This document shows positions 1 through 6,311 of a stretch of DNA of 7,760 nt, in pieces (the first letter of the stretch is position 1; every line of letters starts with the position of its first letter). The DNA lies in contig JAICSD010000210.1 of NCBI GenBank assembly GCA_025937075.1, positions 1 to 7,760 of the forward strand, read 5' to 3'. The DNA comes from Vicinamibacteria bacterium. Its GTDB lineage: Bacteria > Acidobacteriota > Vicinamibacteria > Vicinamibacterales > 2-12-FULL-66-21. The notes under the pieces are model-generated. The model was given only the letters and a program-made list of their open reading frames with translations, was not told the DNA's origin and ran no database searches. A program made the translations under genes and the position numbers.

Positions 1-1051
1 ACTGCTCTGGGCGCCCGCGTATCTGATGACGGCTGCCGGCGTGTGGATCGCCGACCGCTCCGGTGCCACCTATCCGCTCGACGGCTACGGCCGTGTGTTT
101 CAGGCGTCAGCCGGCTATACCGGCATTGCCGCCGCCACGCTCGCCGCCTGGCTGTCCTTCCTCACTGCCGCGACATTCTTCGATCGGCGAAGCGCCATCT
201 GGGCCACGCTTGCGATCTGGCTCGCGTCGAGCGCGCTGTATTACTCCGTCATCTCGCCGACCTACTCGCACGCGCCGTCGATGCTCGCCGTGAGCGTGTT
301 CTTCCTCGTTTGGATTCGAACCCTGCACGAGCAGCGTGTCGGACGCTACGCGCTGCTGGGCGTTCTCGTCGGGGTCGCCGCGCTGATGCGCTGGCAGGAT
401 GCCGTGCTCTTCGTAGTCCCCGCGCTCGATGCAGCGGTTCGATGGCGTACGGGCGGCTGGGCGGCGGCGCTTCAGCGCATCGCGGCCGCCGGAGCCGGCG
501 CATTCGTCGCGTTTACCCCGCAGATGTTCGTCTGGGAGCGGCTATACGGCCATCCGCTGACGATCCCGCAGGGCGCCGCGTTCATGCAGTGGCAGTCGCC
601 GGCGCTCGTGGCCGTACTGTTCTCCGACAACCACGGACTGTTCACGTGGACCCCGGTTATTGCGTTGGCCTGCGCAGGCCTCATCTGGCTCGTCCGGCGC
701 GCGCCGCTCGCGGGCGCCGCATCGATCGCGTTCCTCGCCATTTCCTGGTACGTCAACGCCGCCGTGGCGGACTGGTGGGCGGGCGAAGCGTTCGGCGCGC
801 GACGCTTCGTCGGCTGTTTTCCCATCTTCGTGCTCGGGACCGCGGCCGTGTTCGACCGCTGGAAGGGCCACCCGGCTCGAGCGGTGGCGTGCACGACCAT
901 CTTCACCGCGTTGACGCTCCTGCTGCTCGTGCAATATCAGGCGTTCATGCACGGCGCGCGGACGCTGGCGCCCTATCCAAAAGGATTCGAGCATTTGTGG
1001 CTCTCCCGTTTCGTCGTACCGTTTCGTCTTCTGGGAGCGATCGTGAAATGA
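1..1051 (+). CDS. GT-C / family 39-like membrane glycosyltransferase, 5' truncated
   Basis: This is probably an integral inner-membrane glycosyltransferase, or a relative, that takes sugars from polyprenyl-phosphate donors and acts on the periplasmic side. The frame is open from base 2 to the TGA at 1049-1051. The codons before the ATG at 26 read LLWAPAYL, another hydrophobic stretch, so the true start is very likely upstream of the window and the ATG at 26 is internal. About nine or ten hydrophobic segments alternate with short charged loops such as FFDRRS and RTLHEQRVGR. Recognisable stretches are YSHAPSM after an aromatic-rich segment, HGLFTWTPV, and WWAGEAFGARRF followed by a hydrophobic helix. 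I associate these with bacterial membrane proteins annotated as family 39-like. The N-terminal catalytic Asp/Glu loop expected in GT39 enzymes lies outside the window, so activity cannot be judged. The epimerase gene follows after 25 bases, suggesting co-transcription. The membrane-protein call is secure; the exact family is inferred from pattern memory. Confidence 0.72.
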   Translation, partial: LLWAPAYLMTAAGVWIADRSGATYPLDGYGRVFQASAGYTGIAAATLAAWLSFLTAATFFDRRSAIWATLAIWLASSALYYSVISPTYSHAPSMLAVSVFFLVWIRTLHEQRVGRYALLGVLVGVAALMRWQDAVLFVVPALDAAVRWRTGGWAAALQRIAAAGAGAFVAFTPQMFVWERLYGHPLTIPQGAAFMQWQSPALVAVLFSDNHGLFTWTPVIALACAGLIWLVRRAPLAGAASIAFLAISWYVNAAVADWWAGEAFGARRFVGCFPIFVLGTAAVFDRWKGHPARAVACTTIFTALTLLLLVQYQAFMHGARTLAPYPKGFEHLWLSRFVVPFRLLGAIVK

Positions 1052-1063
1052 TGTCCATCCTCC

Positions 1064-1067
1064 GGAG
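1064..1067 (+). promoter_or_regulatory. Shine-Dalgarno site for the epimerase gene
   Basis: GGAG lies 9 bases before the ATG at 1077, a normal ribosome-binding distance, and supports that start. It sits inside the palindrome CTCCGGAG (1060-1067), which might weakly hide the site; that effect is speculative. Confidence 0.55.
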
Positions 1068-1076
1068 TATTCCAGC

Positions 1077-2039
1077 ATGCGCGTGTTGATCACCGGCGGC
1101 GCCGGGTTCATCGGATCTCATCTGTCGGACGCGTTGCTCGAGCGCGGCGACGAGGTGTTCGTCCTCGACGACTTGTCCACGGGCTCGATCGACAACATCG
1201 CGCACCTGAAGAATCACCCGAAATTCCACTACACGATCGACACGGTCACGAACGAGCCGGTGCTCGCCGAGCACATCGACCGCGCAGACGTCGTCGTGCA
1301 CCTCGCCGCCGCCGTTGGCGTGAAACTCATCGTCGAGCAGCCCGTACACACGATCGAGACGAACGTCCACGGCACCGAAGTCGTCCTCAAGCACGCGAAC
1401 AAGAAGAAGAAGCTCGTGCTCATCGCCTCGACGTCAGAGGTGTACGGCAAGAGCGCGAACGTGCCGTTCCACGAGGACGCGGATCTGGTGCTCGGGCCGA
1501 CGCTGAAGCATCGGTGGGCGTACGCGTGCAGCAAATTGATTGACGAGTTCCTGGCGCTCGCCTACTGGAAGGAAAAGAAGCTGCCGGTCATCATCGTCCG
1601 GCTCTTCAATACCGTCGGGCCGCGGCAGACCGGCCACTATGGGATGGTCATTCCCACCTTCGTACGGCAGGCGCTCTCGGGCGCCCCCATTACCGTGTTC
1701 GGGGATGGAACACAGTCCCGCAGCTTTACGTACGTCGGCGACGTCGTACGCGCTATGGTAGCCTTGATCAACGAGCCAAAAGCCGTCGGGCAGGTCTTCA
1801 ACATCGGCAACGGCCGGGAGATCACCATCGGCGCGCTCGCCGAACGCATCCGGGACGTGACCGGCAGTTCATCGCCGATCGTGACCGTGCCGTACGAACA
1901 GGCATACGAAGCCGGGTTCGAAGACATGCCGCGGCGGGTTCCGGCGATCTCGAAGATCCAGGCGCTCGTCGGGTACGCCCCGACGGTGGAACTCGACGAG
2001 ATCCTGGCCCGCGTCATCGAATACAGTCGCCAGCAGTAG
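1077..2039 (+). CDS. NAD-dependent nucleotide-sugar epimerase/dehydratase (extended SDR)
   Basis: This 320-residue cytoplasmic enzyme belongs to the extended short-chain dehydrogenase/reductase family (COG0451 type), which epimerises, dehydrates or decarboxylates NDP-sugars using bound NAD. The Rossmann motif TGGAGFIGSHL is at residues 6-16 (G7, G10, G13). Acidic D31-D32 at the end of the second strand favours NAD over NADP. HLAAAVG at 75-81, NVHGT at 96-100 and STSEVYG at 118-124 are typical, and the catalytic Y149xxxK153 is present. FGDGTQSRSFTYVGDVV and the C-terminal RRVPAISK...LVGYAPTVEL pattern resemble UDP-glucuronate decarboxylase, GalE-like and GDP-mannose dehydratase relatives. Length is normal for the family and all catalytic residues are intact. 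The start at 1077 has a GGAG ribosome site and begins directly with the first Rossmann strand. Its place between a membrane glycosyltransferase and a radical SAM gene supports a role in NDP-sugar supply. The substrate and exact reaction cannot be told from sequence alone. Confidence 0.93.
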   Translation: MRVLITGGAGFIGSHLSDALLERGDEVFVLDDLSTGSIDNIAHLKNHPKFHYTIDTVTNEPVLAEHIDRADVVVHLAAAVGVKLIVEQPVHTIETNVHGTEVVLKHANKKKKLVLIASTSEVYGKSANVPFHEDADLVLGPTLKHRWAYACSKLIDEFLALAYWKEKKLPVIIVRLFNTVGPRQTGHYGMVIPTFVRQALSGAPITVFGDGTQSRSFTYVGDVVRAMVALINEPKAVGQVFNIGNGREITIGALAERIRDVTGSSSPIVTVPYEQAYEAGFEDMPRRVPAISKIQALVGYAPTVELDEILARVIEYSRQQ

Positions 2040-2054
2040 GTCTACAGCCCTTTC

Positions 2055-3014
2055 ATGTCCCGATCGACGGGTGTCAAGTCCGCCCTGCGCCGCAGCGCCG
2101 AGTCGCTTCTGAAGCGCAATGCGAAGCCCGTTCGCCGCCTCCTGCTCGCCACGGGACGGGAGCGCGCGCCGCGCGTCCCCGACATCGTGCAGATCGAAAG
2201 CACGAACATGTGCAACGCCAAGTGCGTGTTCTGCCCTCGCGACGAAATGCATCGCGAGGAGGGGATCATGGACATGGCGTTGTACCGGAAGATCGTCGAC
2301 GAGTGCGCAGACCTCGGCATCACGCACGTGCGGATGCACAACTACGGCGAGGCGTTTCTCGACCGGACGCTCGTCGAGAAGATCCAGTACGCGAAGCAGG
2401 CGGGCATCAAGGAAGTCGGGCTGATCAGCAATGGCTCGCTCATCACCGACCGGGTGGCGCACGGCATCGTCGACGCGGGACTCGACGCCATCAACATCAG
2501 CGTCGACGCGTCCGGGCGCGACGTGTTCGAGTCGACGCGCCTCGGGCTGAATTACGACAAGGTCATCGCGAACATCGAACGGCTCGTGCGCATCCGCGCG
2601 GAGTCCGGCAAGCGGCGGCCCAAGCTCATTCTGTCGTTCGTTCGCCAGAACAACTCCGCCGACGAGCAGGCGTTCATCGAACACTGGCGGAACATCGCCG
2701 ACAAGATCCACATCACCGACCTGCACAACTGGGCGGGCACGCTCAACACGGAGTCGGATGTGAACTATCCCTGCTATCGTCCGTGGCTCACGTTCACGGT
2801 GCTGTGGGACGGACGCGTGTCGCTGTGCTGCGCCGACTTCGACGGCCGGACGGTGCTCGGCGACCTCCACACTTCGTCGATCCGCGAGATCTGGAACGGC
2901 GAGGCTTACCGCGACGTTCGCCGCCAGCATCTGGAAAGCGGCGGCCCGGAGATCTGCCGGTCCTGCGATCTGCCTCGCAAGGATTCCCCTCTCTGGATCG
3001 CTCGCCTGCGATAG
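2055..3014 (+). CDS. Radical SAM protein with SPASM-type C-terminal domain
   Basis: This 319-residue enzyme is predicted to cleave S-adenosylmethionine to a 5'-deoxyadenosyl radical. The cluster motif CNAKCVFC (C53, C57, C60) follows a beta strand reading IVQIEST. The usual GGE motif appears as NYGEA at 96-100, NGS at 126-128 suits the next strand, and ISVDA is at 148-152. The C-terminal part has C240 before PWLTFTVLWDG, then C258-C259, then CRSC (C301, C304). With the LGDLHTSSIREIWNG stretch this matches the SPASM layout. The cysteine count suggests one auxiliary 4Fe-4S cluster rather than two. SPASM enzymes modify peptides, proteins or small molecules including sugars; no precursor peptide gene is visible beside it. 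It starts 15 bases after the epimerase stop, with no clear Shine-Dalgarno, so it may depend on translation of the upstream gene. A role in modifying the glycan or its precursor is inferred from context only. Confidence 0.93.
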   Translation: MSRSTGVKSALRRSAESLLKRNAKPVRRLLLATGRERAPRVPDIVQIESTNMCNAKCVFCPRDEMHREEGIMDMALYRKIVDECADLGITHVRMHNYGEAFLDRTLVEKIQYAKQAGIKEVGLISNGSLITDRVAHGIVDAGLDAINISVDASGRDVFESTRLGLNYDKVIANIERLVRIRAESGKRRPKLILSFVRQNNSADEQAFIEHWRNIADKIHITDLHNWAGTLNTESDVNYPCYRPWLTFTVLWDGRVSLCCADFDGRTVLGDLHTSSIREIWNGEAYRDVRRQHLESGGPEICRSCDLPRKDSPLWIARLR

Positions 3015-3028
3015 CCCGCTCGCGAGAT

Positions 3029-3112
3029 AACTACACAAATTCCAACTTCCAACTACACAAGGCGAAATCCCAAACTCCTCGAGTAGTTGGAGATTGCGGA
3101 GTTGTGTAGTTG
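3029..3112 (+). repeat. Imperfect inverted repeat with an extra direct copy of its arm
   Basis: AACTACACAA occurs at 3029-3038 and again at 3051-3060, and its reverse complement TTGTGTAGTT is at 3102-3111. The outer arms CAACTACACAA (3050-3060) and TTGTGTAGTTG (3102-3112) pair over 11 bases. Inside them, 3061-3080 and 3081-3100 pair at 14 of 20 positions, with one unpaired base between the two segments, so the whole 63-base unit could fold into one long imperfect hairpin. GTAGTTG also recurs directly at 3083-3089 and 3106-3112. The region is visibly richer in A/T than the coding sequence around it. There is no run of T after the hairpin, so it is not a classic intrinsic terminator. It could be a dispersed REP- or MITE-like element, or a transcript-stabilising or attenuating structure between the two gene groups. 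The repeat structure is seen directly; its function is unknown. Confidence 0.7.
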
Positions 3113-3168
3113 ACAGAGCCCTTGTCGAGCCAGCGGCCATTCAGATGGCCCGGACGTCCTATGAGGCG

Positions 3169-3174
3169 TATACT
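3169..3174 (+). promoter_or_regulatory. Possible -10 promoter element before the STN gene
   Basis: TATACT matches five of six bases of the sigma-70 -10 consensus, in the gap before the gene starting at 3187. No good -35 box is found 16-18 bases upstream (about 3145-3152 reads ATGGCCCG), and there is no extended TG motif. A perfect TTGACA at 3110-3115 is 53 bases away, too far to pair with it. If used, the transcript would have a very short leader. The position between two gene groups is suitable, but the evidence is thin. Confidence 0.25.
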
Positions 3175-3186
3175 GGAAAATCCACT

Positions 3187-3924
3187 ATGAAGACCACCCT
3201 TTGGCGCGGCCTGTACCTTTCGGCCCTCGCACTGCTTTTCGCGATCCCCGCCACGGCCGGGGAGCTGAAGCTCAGCATCAACTCGGGGCGAGTCACGCTG
3301 ATCGCTACCGACGTTCCGCTCACGCAGGTGCTCCAGGAATGGGCGCGCGTGGGACATACGCGTTTCGTGAACGCCGAACGGCTCGGAGGCCCTCCGGTTA
3401 CCGTTCAGCTCGTCAATGTCCCGGAAAAGGAAGCGCTCGACATCATTCTCCATTCGGCGAGCGGGTATGTCGCGGCGCCGCGGGCCCAGCTCGTCGCGGA
3501 CTCGTCGCTGTATGACCGCATCATGATCATGCCGACGAGCGCCGCGCCTGCCGCGCTGCCCGTCACCACTACAGCCGCTGCGCCGCCGACGTTCCAGCGT
3601 CCGCAGATGCCGACGCCGATCGACGATGACGACGAGCCGGTGATGGTGAACGTGCCGCCGCCGGGGCCGCAGACGCCGAACTCACCGGCGCCGTTCGCGA
3701 CGGTCAGGCCGGAGCTGTCGCAGCCGGGCGGGATGCCCGGACCTCCGACCGCGACCGGACCGGGGCAGACGACGCCAGGGCCGTTCCTCTCATCGACGCC
3801 AGGCGTCGTCGTAGGCGCGCCGGCAAATGGGCAGCCGGGCCAGCCCGGGCAGCCGAACCCGTATCAGCCGGCGGTCGTCAAGCCGGTTGGGCCGGGCGGG
3901 GGCGGTGGCGGCGGCGGGGCGTAA
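3187..3924 (+). CDS. Secreted STN-domain protein with Pro/Gly-rich tail
   Basis: This is predicted to be a 245-residue exported periplasmic or envelope protein. I chose the ATG at 3187 because it gives a clean signal peptide: MKTTLWRG, a hydrophobic core at about residues 9-20, and PATA before a likely cleavage site at 24/25. A weak GGA ribosome site lies 9 bases before it. An in-frame ATG at 3094 would add 31 residues that bury the signal and would begin inside the intergenic repeat, so it is unlikely. Residues about 27-98 look like an STN domain (secretin and TonB N-terminus): GRVTLIATDVPLTQVLQEWA, then a short strand, VTVQLVNVPEKEALDIIL, and a final hydrophobic/aromatic stretch. From about 118 to the end the protein is low-complexity: Ala/Pro/Thr, an acidic DDDDE patch at 146-150, GQPGQPGQP at 215-223, and eight glycines before a final alanine. 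No secretin or TonB-receptor barrel follows, so its partner is unknown. The methyltransferase gene begins 17 bases downstream. Confidence 0.8.
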   Translation: MKTTLWRGLYLSALALLFAIPATAGELKLSINSGRVTLIATDVPLTQVLQEWARVGHTRFVNAERLGGPPVTVQLVNVPEKEALDIILHSASGYVAAPRAQLVADSSLYDRIMIMPTSAAPAALPVTTTAAAPPTFQRPQMPTPIDDDDEPVMVNVPPPGPQTPNSPAPFATVRPELSQPGGMPGPPTATGPGQTTPGPFLSSTPGVVVGAPANGQPGQPGQPNPYQPAVVKPVGPGGGGGGGGA

Positions 3925-3941
3925 GCTACAATCCTCCGGGA

Positions 3942-4649
3942 ATGGGCAGTCCACCGATGGTCCGGCGCGGCGAATACGCCGCGCGCGGCGAGTATCATCG
4001 TACGCCTGACCCCACCTGGGACTACTATCCGACTTACCTTGCGAAGCTCGAGGCGGTGCGCGCGTATCTGGACGCGCTGCCTCGAGGCTCGCGTGTGCTC
4101 GACGCCGGGTGCGGCGAAGGGGTGCTCGTCTCCGAGTACGCGGACCGGCTCGAGATCACCGGTGTGGACGCCAACTACGCGTCTGACCGCGTGACGCACG
4201 GTTCGGTGACCGCGCTGCCTTTCCCCGATGCGACGTTCGACCGCGCGCTGTGTCTGGACGTGCTCGAGCACCTCTCGTTCGAGGACCAGCCGCGCGCGCT
4301 CGGTGAGCTGCACCGGGTCCTCAAGCCTTCAGCCGAACTGCTGGTGTCGGTTCCCAATCTCGCGCACCTGCAGTCGCGCGTCCAGTTCGCGCTGCGGGGC
4401 CGGCTCATTCGCACCGCCTCAGAGCTGAAGCACCCCGGCGATCGACCCGCGGGCGAGTACGTGGAACTTGGACGACGTGCGGGGTTCACGCTCGTCCGAC
4501 GCGCCGGCATCTTCCCCACCATTCCGGTCCTCACGCATTACATCCGGCGGCACCCGAAGGCGCTCGCACCGCTCCATCGCCTGCTGACGCGCGCACTGCC
4601 GGTTCCGGGGTGGTGCTTCCTGAACCTGCTCTTCTTCCGCAAGGGATAG
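3942..4649 (+). CDS. Class I SAM-dependent methyltransferase
   Basis: This 235-residue cytoplasmic enzyme has the seven-strand Rossmann-type methyltransferase fold of the Methyltransf_11/25 group. Motif I is VLDAGCGEG at residues 52-60. The acidic residue at the end of strand 2 is D76 in GVDAN. ALPFPDATFDRALCLDVLEHL (start about 91) is the usual motif II/III region, and LHRVLKPSAELLVSVPN at 123-139 is the typical post-III stretch. The C-terminal part has YVELGRRAGF, then a more hydrophobic, basic end (LLTRALPVPGWCFLNLLFF) that may touch the membrane. That would fit a lipid-linked or saccharide acceptor, but this is inference. The start is uncertain: ATG 3942 has no good Shine-Dalgarno, and ATG 3957 (residue 6) would give the same domain. 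The flippase gene follows after 9 bases, and its ribosome site overlaps the end of this gene. The substrate (sugar, quinone or lipid) cannot be told from sequence. Confidence 0.9.
   Translation: MGSPPMVRRGEYAARGEYHRTPDPTWDYYPTYLAKLEAVRAYLDALPRGSRVLDAGCGEGVLVSEYADRLEITGVDANYASDRVTHGSVTALPFPDATFDRALCLDVLEHLSFEDQPRALGELHRVLKPSAELLVSVPNLAHLQSRVQFALRGRLIRTASELKHPGDRPAGEYVELGRRAGFTLVRRAGIFPTIPVLTHYIRRHPKALAPLHRLLTRALPVPGWCFLNLLFFRKG
4641..4646 (+). promoter_or_regulatory. Likely ribosome-binding site for the TTG-started flippase gene
   Basis: AAGGGA lies in the last codons of the methyltransferase gene, 12 bases before TTG 4659. The spacing is slightly long, but it is the only purine-rich site near that start. 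It suggests translational coupling between the two genes. Confidence 0.4.
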
Positions 4650-4658
4650 ACCGGCCGC

Positions 4659-6311
4659 TTGGGATCCAGACTTCGCGAGCTCTCGAAGAACATCACGATC
4701 TACGGCCTTGGCGACGTGGCGGTCTCGATCGTCAGCTTCTTCCTGCTGCCGATCTTCGTCGACTATCTCGACGCGCGGGACTACGGGGTGCTCGCGATCC
4801 TCGGCAGCATCGAAGTCGTCGGCAAGATCGTCTTCCGGTTCGGCCTCGACGGCTCCTTCATGCGGTTCTTCTACGACTGCGAAGGAGACGAGGACCGCCG
4901 GCGGCTCGCAAGCACCATCTTCTTCTTTCTGCTGGCGCTCAACGGAGTCGTGCTCGCGCCGCTCCTGATCGTCGCGCCGCAGATCGCCTCGCGGCTGTTC
5001 GGCACGAGCGGATACACGCTGGCGCTGCGCCTGCTCCTCGTGAACACGTTCGCGATCGGCTTCACCTTTCTCCCGTTCCACGTGCTGCGTATCGAGCGGC
5101 AATCGACGATTTTCAGCGCGCTCACGCTCGCGCGGTCGGTGATGACGATCGTGCTGCGGGTCGTCTTCGTCATTTTCCTGCGCATGCACGTGACGGGCAT
5201 CTACCTCGCCGACGTGCTCGTGACGGCGTGCGTCATGGTGGCGCTGGTGAAGTGGTTTGCGCCGCTGATCCGGCCGGTGTTCTCGTGGGCGACGCTGCGC
5301 GAGACGCTGGCGTTCGGACTGCCCCGTGTGCCGCACGCAGGGGCGCAGCAGGTCATGGCGGTCGGCGACCGCTTCATCCTGAACATGTTCGCGAAGGTCG
5401 ACGAGGTCGGCATCTATCAGATCGCCGTCTCGTTCGGGCTGACCGAGAAGCTGTTCCTGAGCGCGTTCGAGTCCGCGTGGGCGCCGTTCTACTACGCGAC
5501 GGTGAAGGACGCCGACGCCCGCCGCGTATTCCGCGCCGTCACAACGTACGGATTTGCGGTCCTCGTGCTGCTCACTGCGGGATTGTCTGCAACCGGGCGA
5601 GACCTGGTGGAAGCCATGACGCACGGCCGGATCATGGCGCCATCGGATCCGCGCTGGGCGGACGTGGCGACCGTGATCACGTGGACCGCGGTCGGCGTCC
5701 TGCTGCAAGGCGTCTATCTTCTGACGTCGATCGGCCTGAACCTCACGAAACGGACGCAGTATTATCCGATCGCGACGAGCATCGCGGCCGCGACGAACGT
5801 GGGCCTCAATTTCCTGTTGATACCCCGGTTCGGCATGGTCGGGGCGGCATGGGCCAACGGCGCGTGCTACGGCGTCCAGGCGCTGCTCGGCTATCTGTTC
5901 TCCCAGCGCTTCTACAGCATCTCCTATGAATGGGGCCGCCTGGCGCGAGTCGCCGCAGCAGGCCTGATTGCGACGCTGGCTGCACACGCGCTCCCCGCTG
6001 TCCGGCTTGCATCCGTGGATCCGCGGTCGGTCATGGCGGCGCTTCCTGACGCCTTCGCGCGCGGCATCGTCGTTCTCGTCGCCTACGTCGCATTGCTCGG
6101 CGCGACCGGGTTCCTGCGCGCCGAGGAATTATCAGCGCTGCGCGCCATGTGGCGACGCCAGCGTACACCGCGAGTCGCCGGGACGCCCGACAGCACCGAG
6201 TTGGCAGGAGCGATCGTCGCAACCGATGTCGTCGCGACCGCCGATGACGTGGCGATCGAGGAGAGCGGGGAACGCCCGTCAGCGCTGACCGCCGGGAGCC
6301 GGCGGACGTGA
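4659..6311 (+). CDS. Wzx-like polysaccharide flippase (MOP superfamily)
   Basis: This 550-residue inner-membrane protein is predicted to flip lipid-linked oligosaccharide to the periplasmic face. The start is TTG at 4659: the resulting N-terminus, GSRLRELSKNITIYGLGDV and then a hydrophobic helix ending FFLLPIFVDYL, is the classic opening of this family, whereas the next candidate start (GTG, residue 20) would cut into it. DARDYGVLAI at 38-47 is the usual loop after the first helix. About 12-14 hydrophobic segments follow, including 85-106, 120-140, 160-174, 181-197, 296-309, 336-357, 371-387, 392-415 and 429-445. GDRFILNMF at 236-244 and NVGLNFLLIPRFGMVGAAWA at about 380-399 are typical of RfbX/Wzx proteins. 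Residues about 485-550, after the last helix, form a long hydrophilic tail not usual in the family. The stop overlaps the next gene by 4 bases. The sequence does not reveal which glycan is carried. Confidence 0.92.
   Translation: MGSRLRELSKNITIYGLGDVAVSIVSFFLLPIFVDYLDARDYGVLAILGSIEVVGKIVFRFGLDGSFMRFFYDCEGDEDRRRLASTIFFFLLALNGVVLAPLLIVAPQIASRLFGTSGYTLALRLLLVNTFAIGFTFLPFHVLRIERQSTIFSALTLARSVMTIVLRVVFVIFLRMHVTGIYLADVLVTACVMVALVKWFAPLIRPVFSWATLRETLAFGLPRVPHAGAQQVMAVGDRFILNMFAKVDEVGIYQIAVSFGLTEKLFLSAFESAWAPFYYATVKDADARRVFRAVTTYGFAVLVLLTAGLSATGRDLVEAMTHGRIMAPSDPRWADVATVITWTAVGVLLQGVYLLTSIGLNLTKRTQYYPIATSIAAATNVGLNFLLIPRFGMVGAAWANGACYGVQALLGYLFSQRFYSISYEWGRLARVAAAGLIATLAAHALPAVRLASVDPRSVMAALPDAFARGIVVLVAYVALLGATGFLRAEELSALRAMWRRQRTPRVAGTPDSTELAGAIVATDVVATADDVAIEESGERPSALTAGSRRT
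6294..6298 (+). promoter_or_regulatory. Shine-Dalgarno site for the second glycosyltransferase gene
   Basis: GGGAG lies 9 bases before GTG 6308 and inside the flippase coding sequence. It decides the GTG start and, with the GTGA overlap at 6308-6311, points to translational coupling. Confidence 0.6.

Noticed and set aside
43..1089. Alternative plus-strand frame of 348 residues over the first gene
   Set aside because: It is Arg-rich with no coherent hydrophobic or domain pattern, while the frame ending at 1051 gives clear membrane helices. It also runs into the epimerase start.
3050..3112. Hairpin as a Rho-independent terminator after the radical SAM gene
   Set aside because: The stem is long and interrupted and no T-run follows, so the usual terminator form is missing.
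3110..3115. Perfect TTGACA as a -35 box
   Set aside because: It is part of the repeat edge, and no -10-like hexamer follows at 16-18 bases. The TATACT at 3169 is 53 bases away.
1869..3140. Long minus-strand open frame (423 residues) opposite the epimerase end and radical SAM gene
   Set aside because: It is rich in Arg/Val/Asp/His with no recognisable fold and lies opposite genes with clear motifs. It is a typical GC-rich antisense shadow.
3094..3186. Upstream ATG extending the STN gene by 31 residues
   Set aside because: The extension lies in the inverted repeat and has a non-signal N-terminus that would bury the signal peptide starting at 3187.
3931..3939. ATCCTCCGG shared with 1057-1065, both just before gene starts, as a possible common control site
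   Set aside because: It is only nine bases, sits at different distances from the two start codons, and is easily met by chance in GC-rich DNA.
4419..5987. Long minus-strand open frame (522 residues) opposite the flippase
   Set aside because: The translation is a low-complexity mix of Arg, Glu, Asp, Gln and His without hydrophobic core. It mirrors the codon pattern of the membrane protein on the plus strand.
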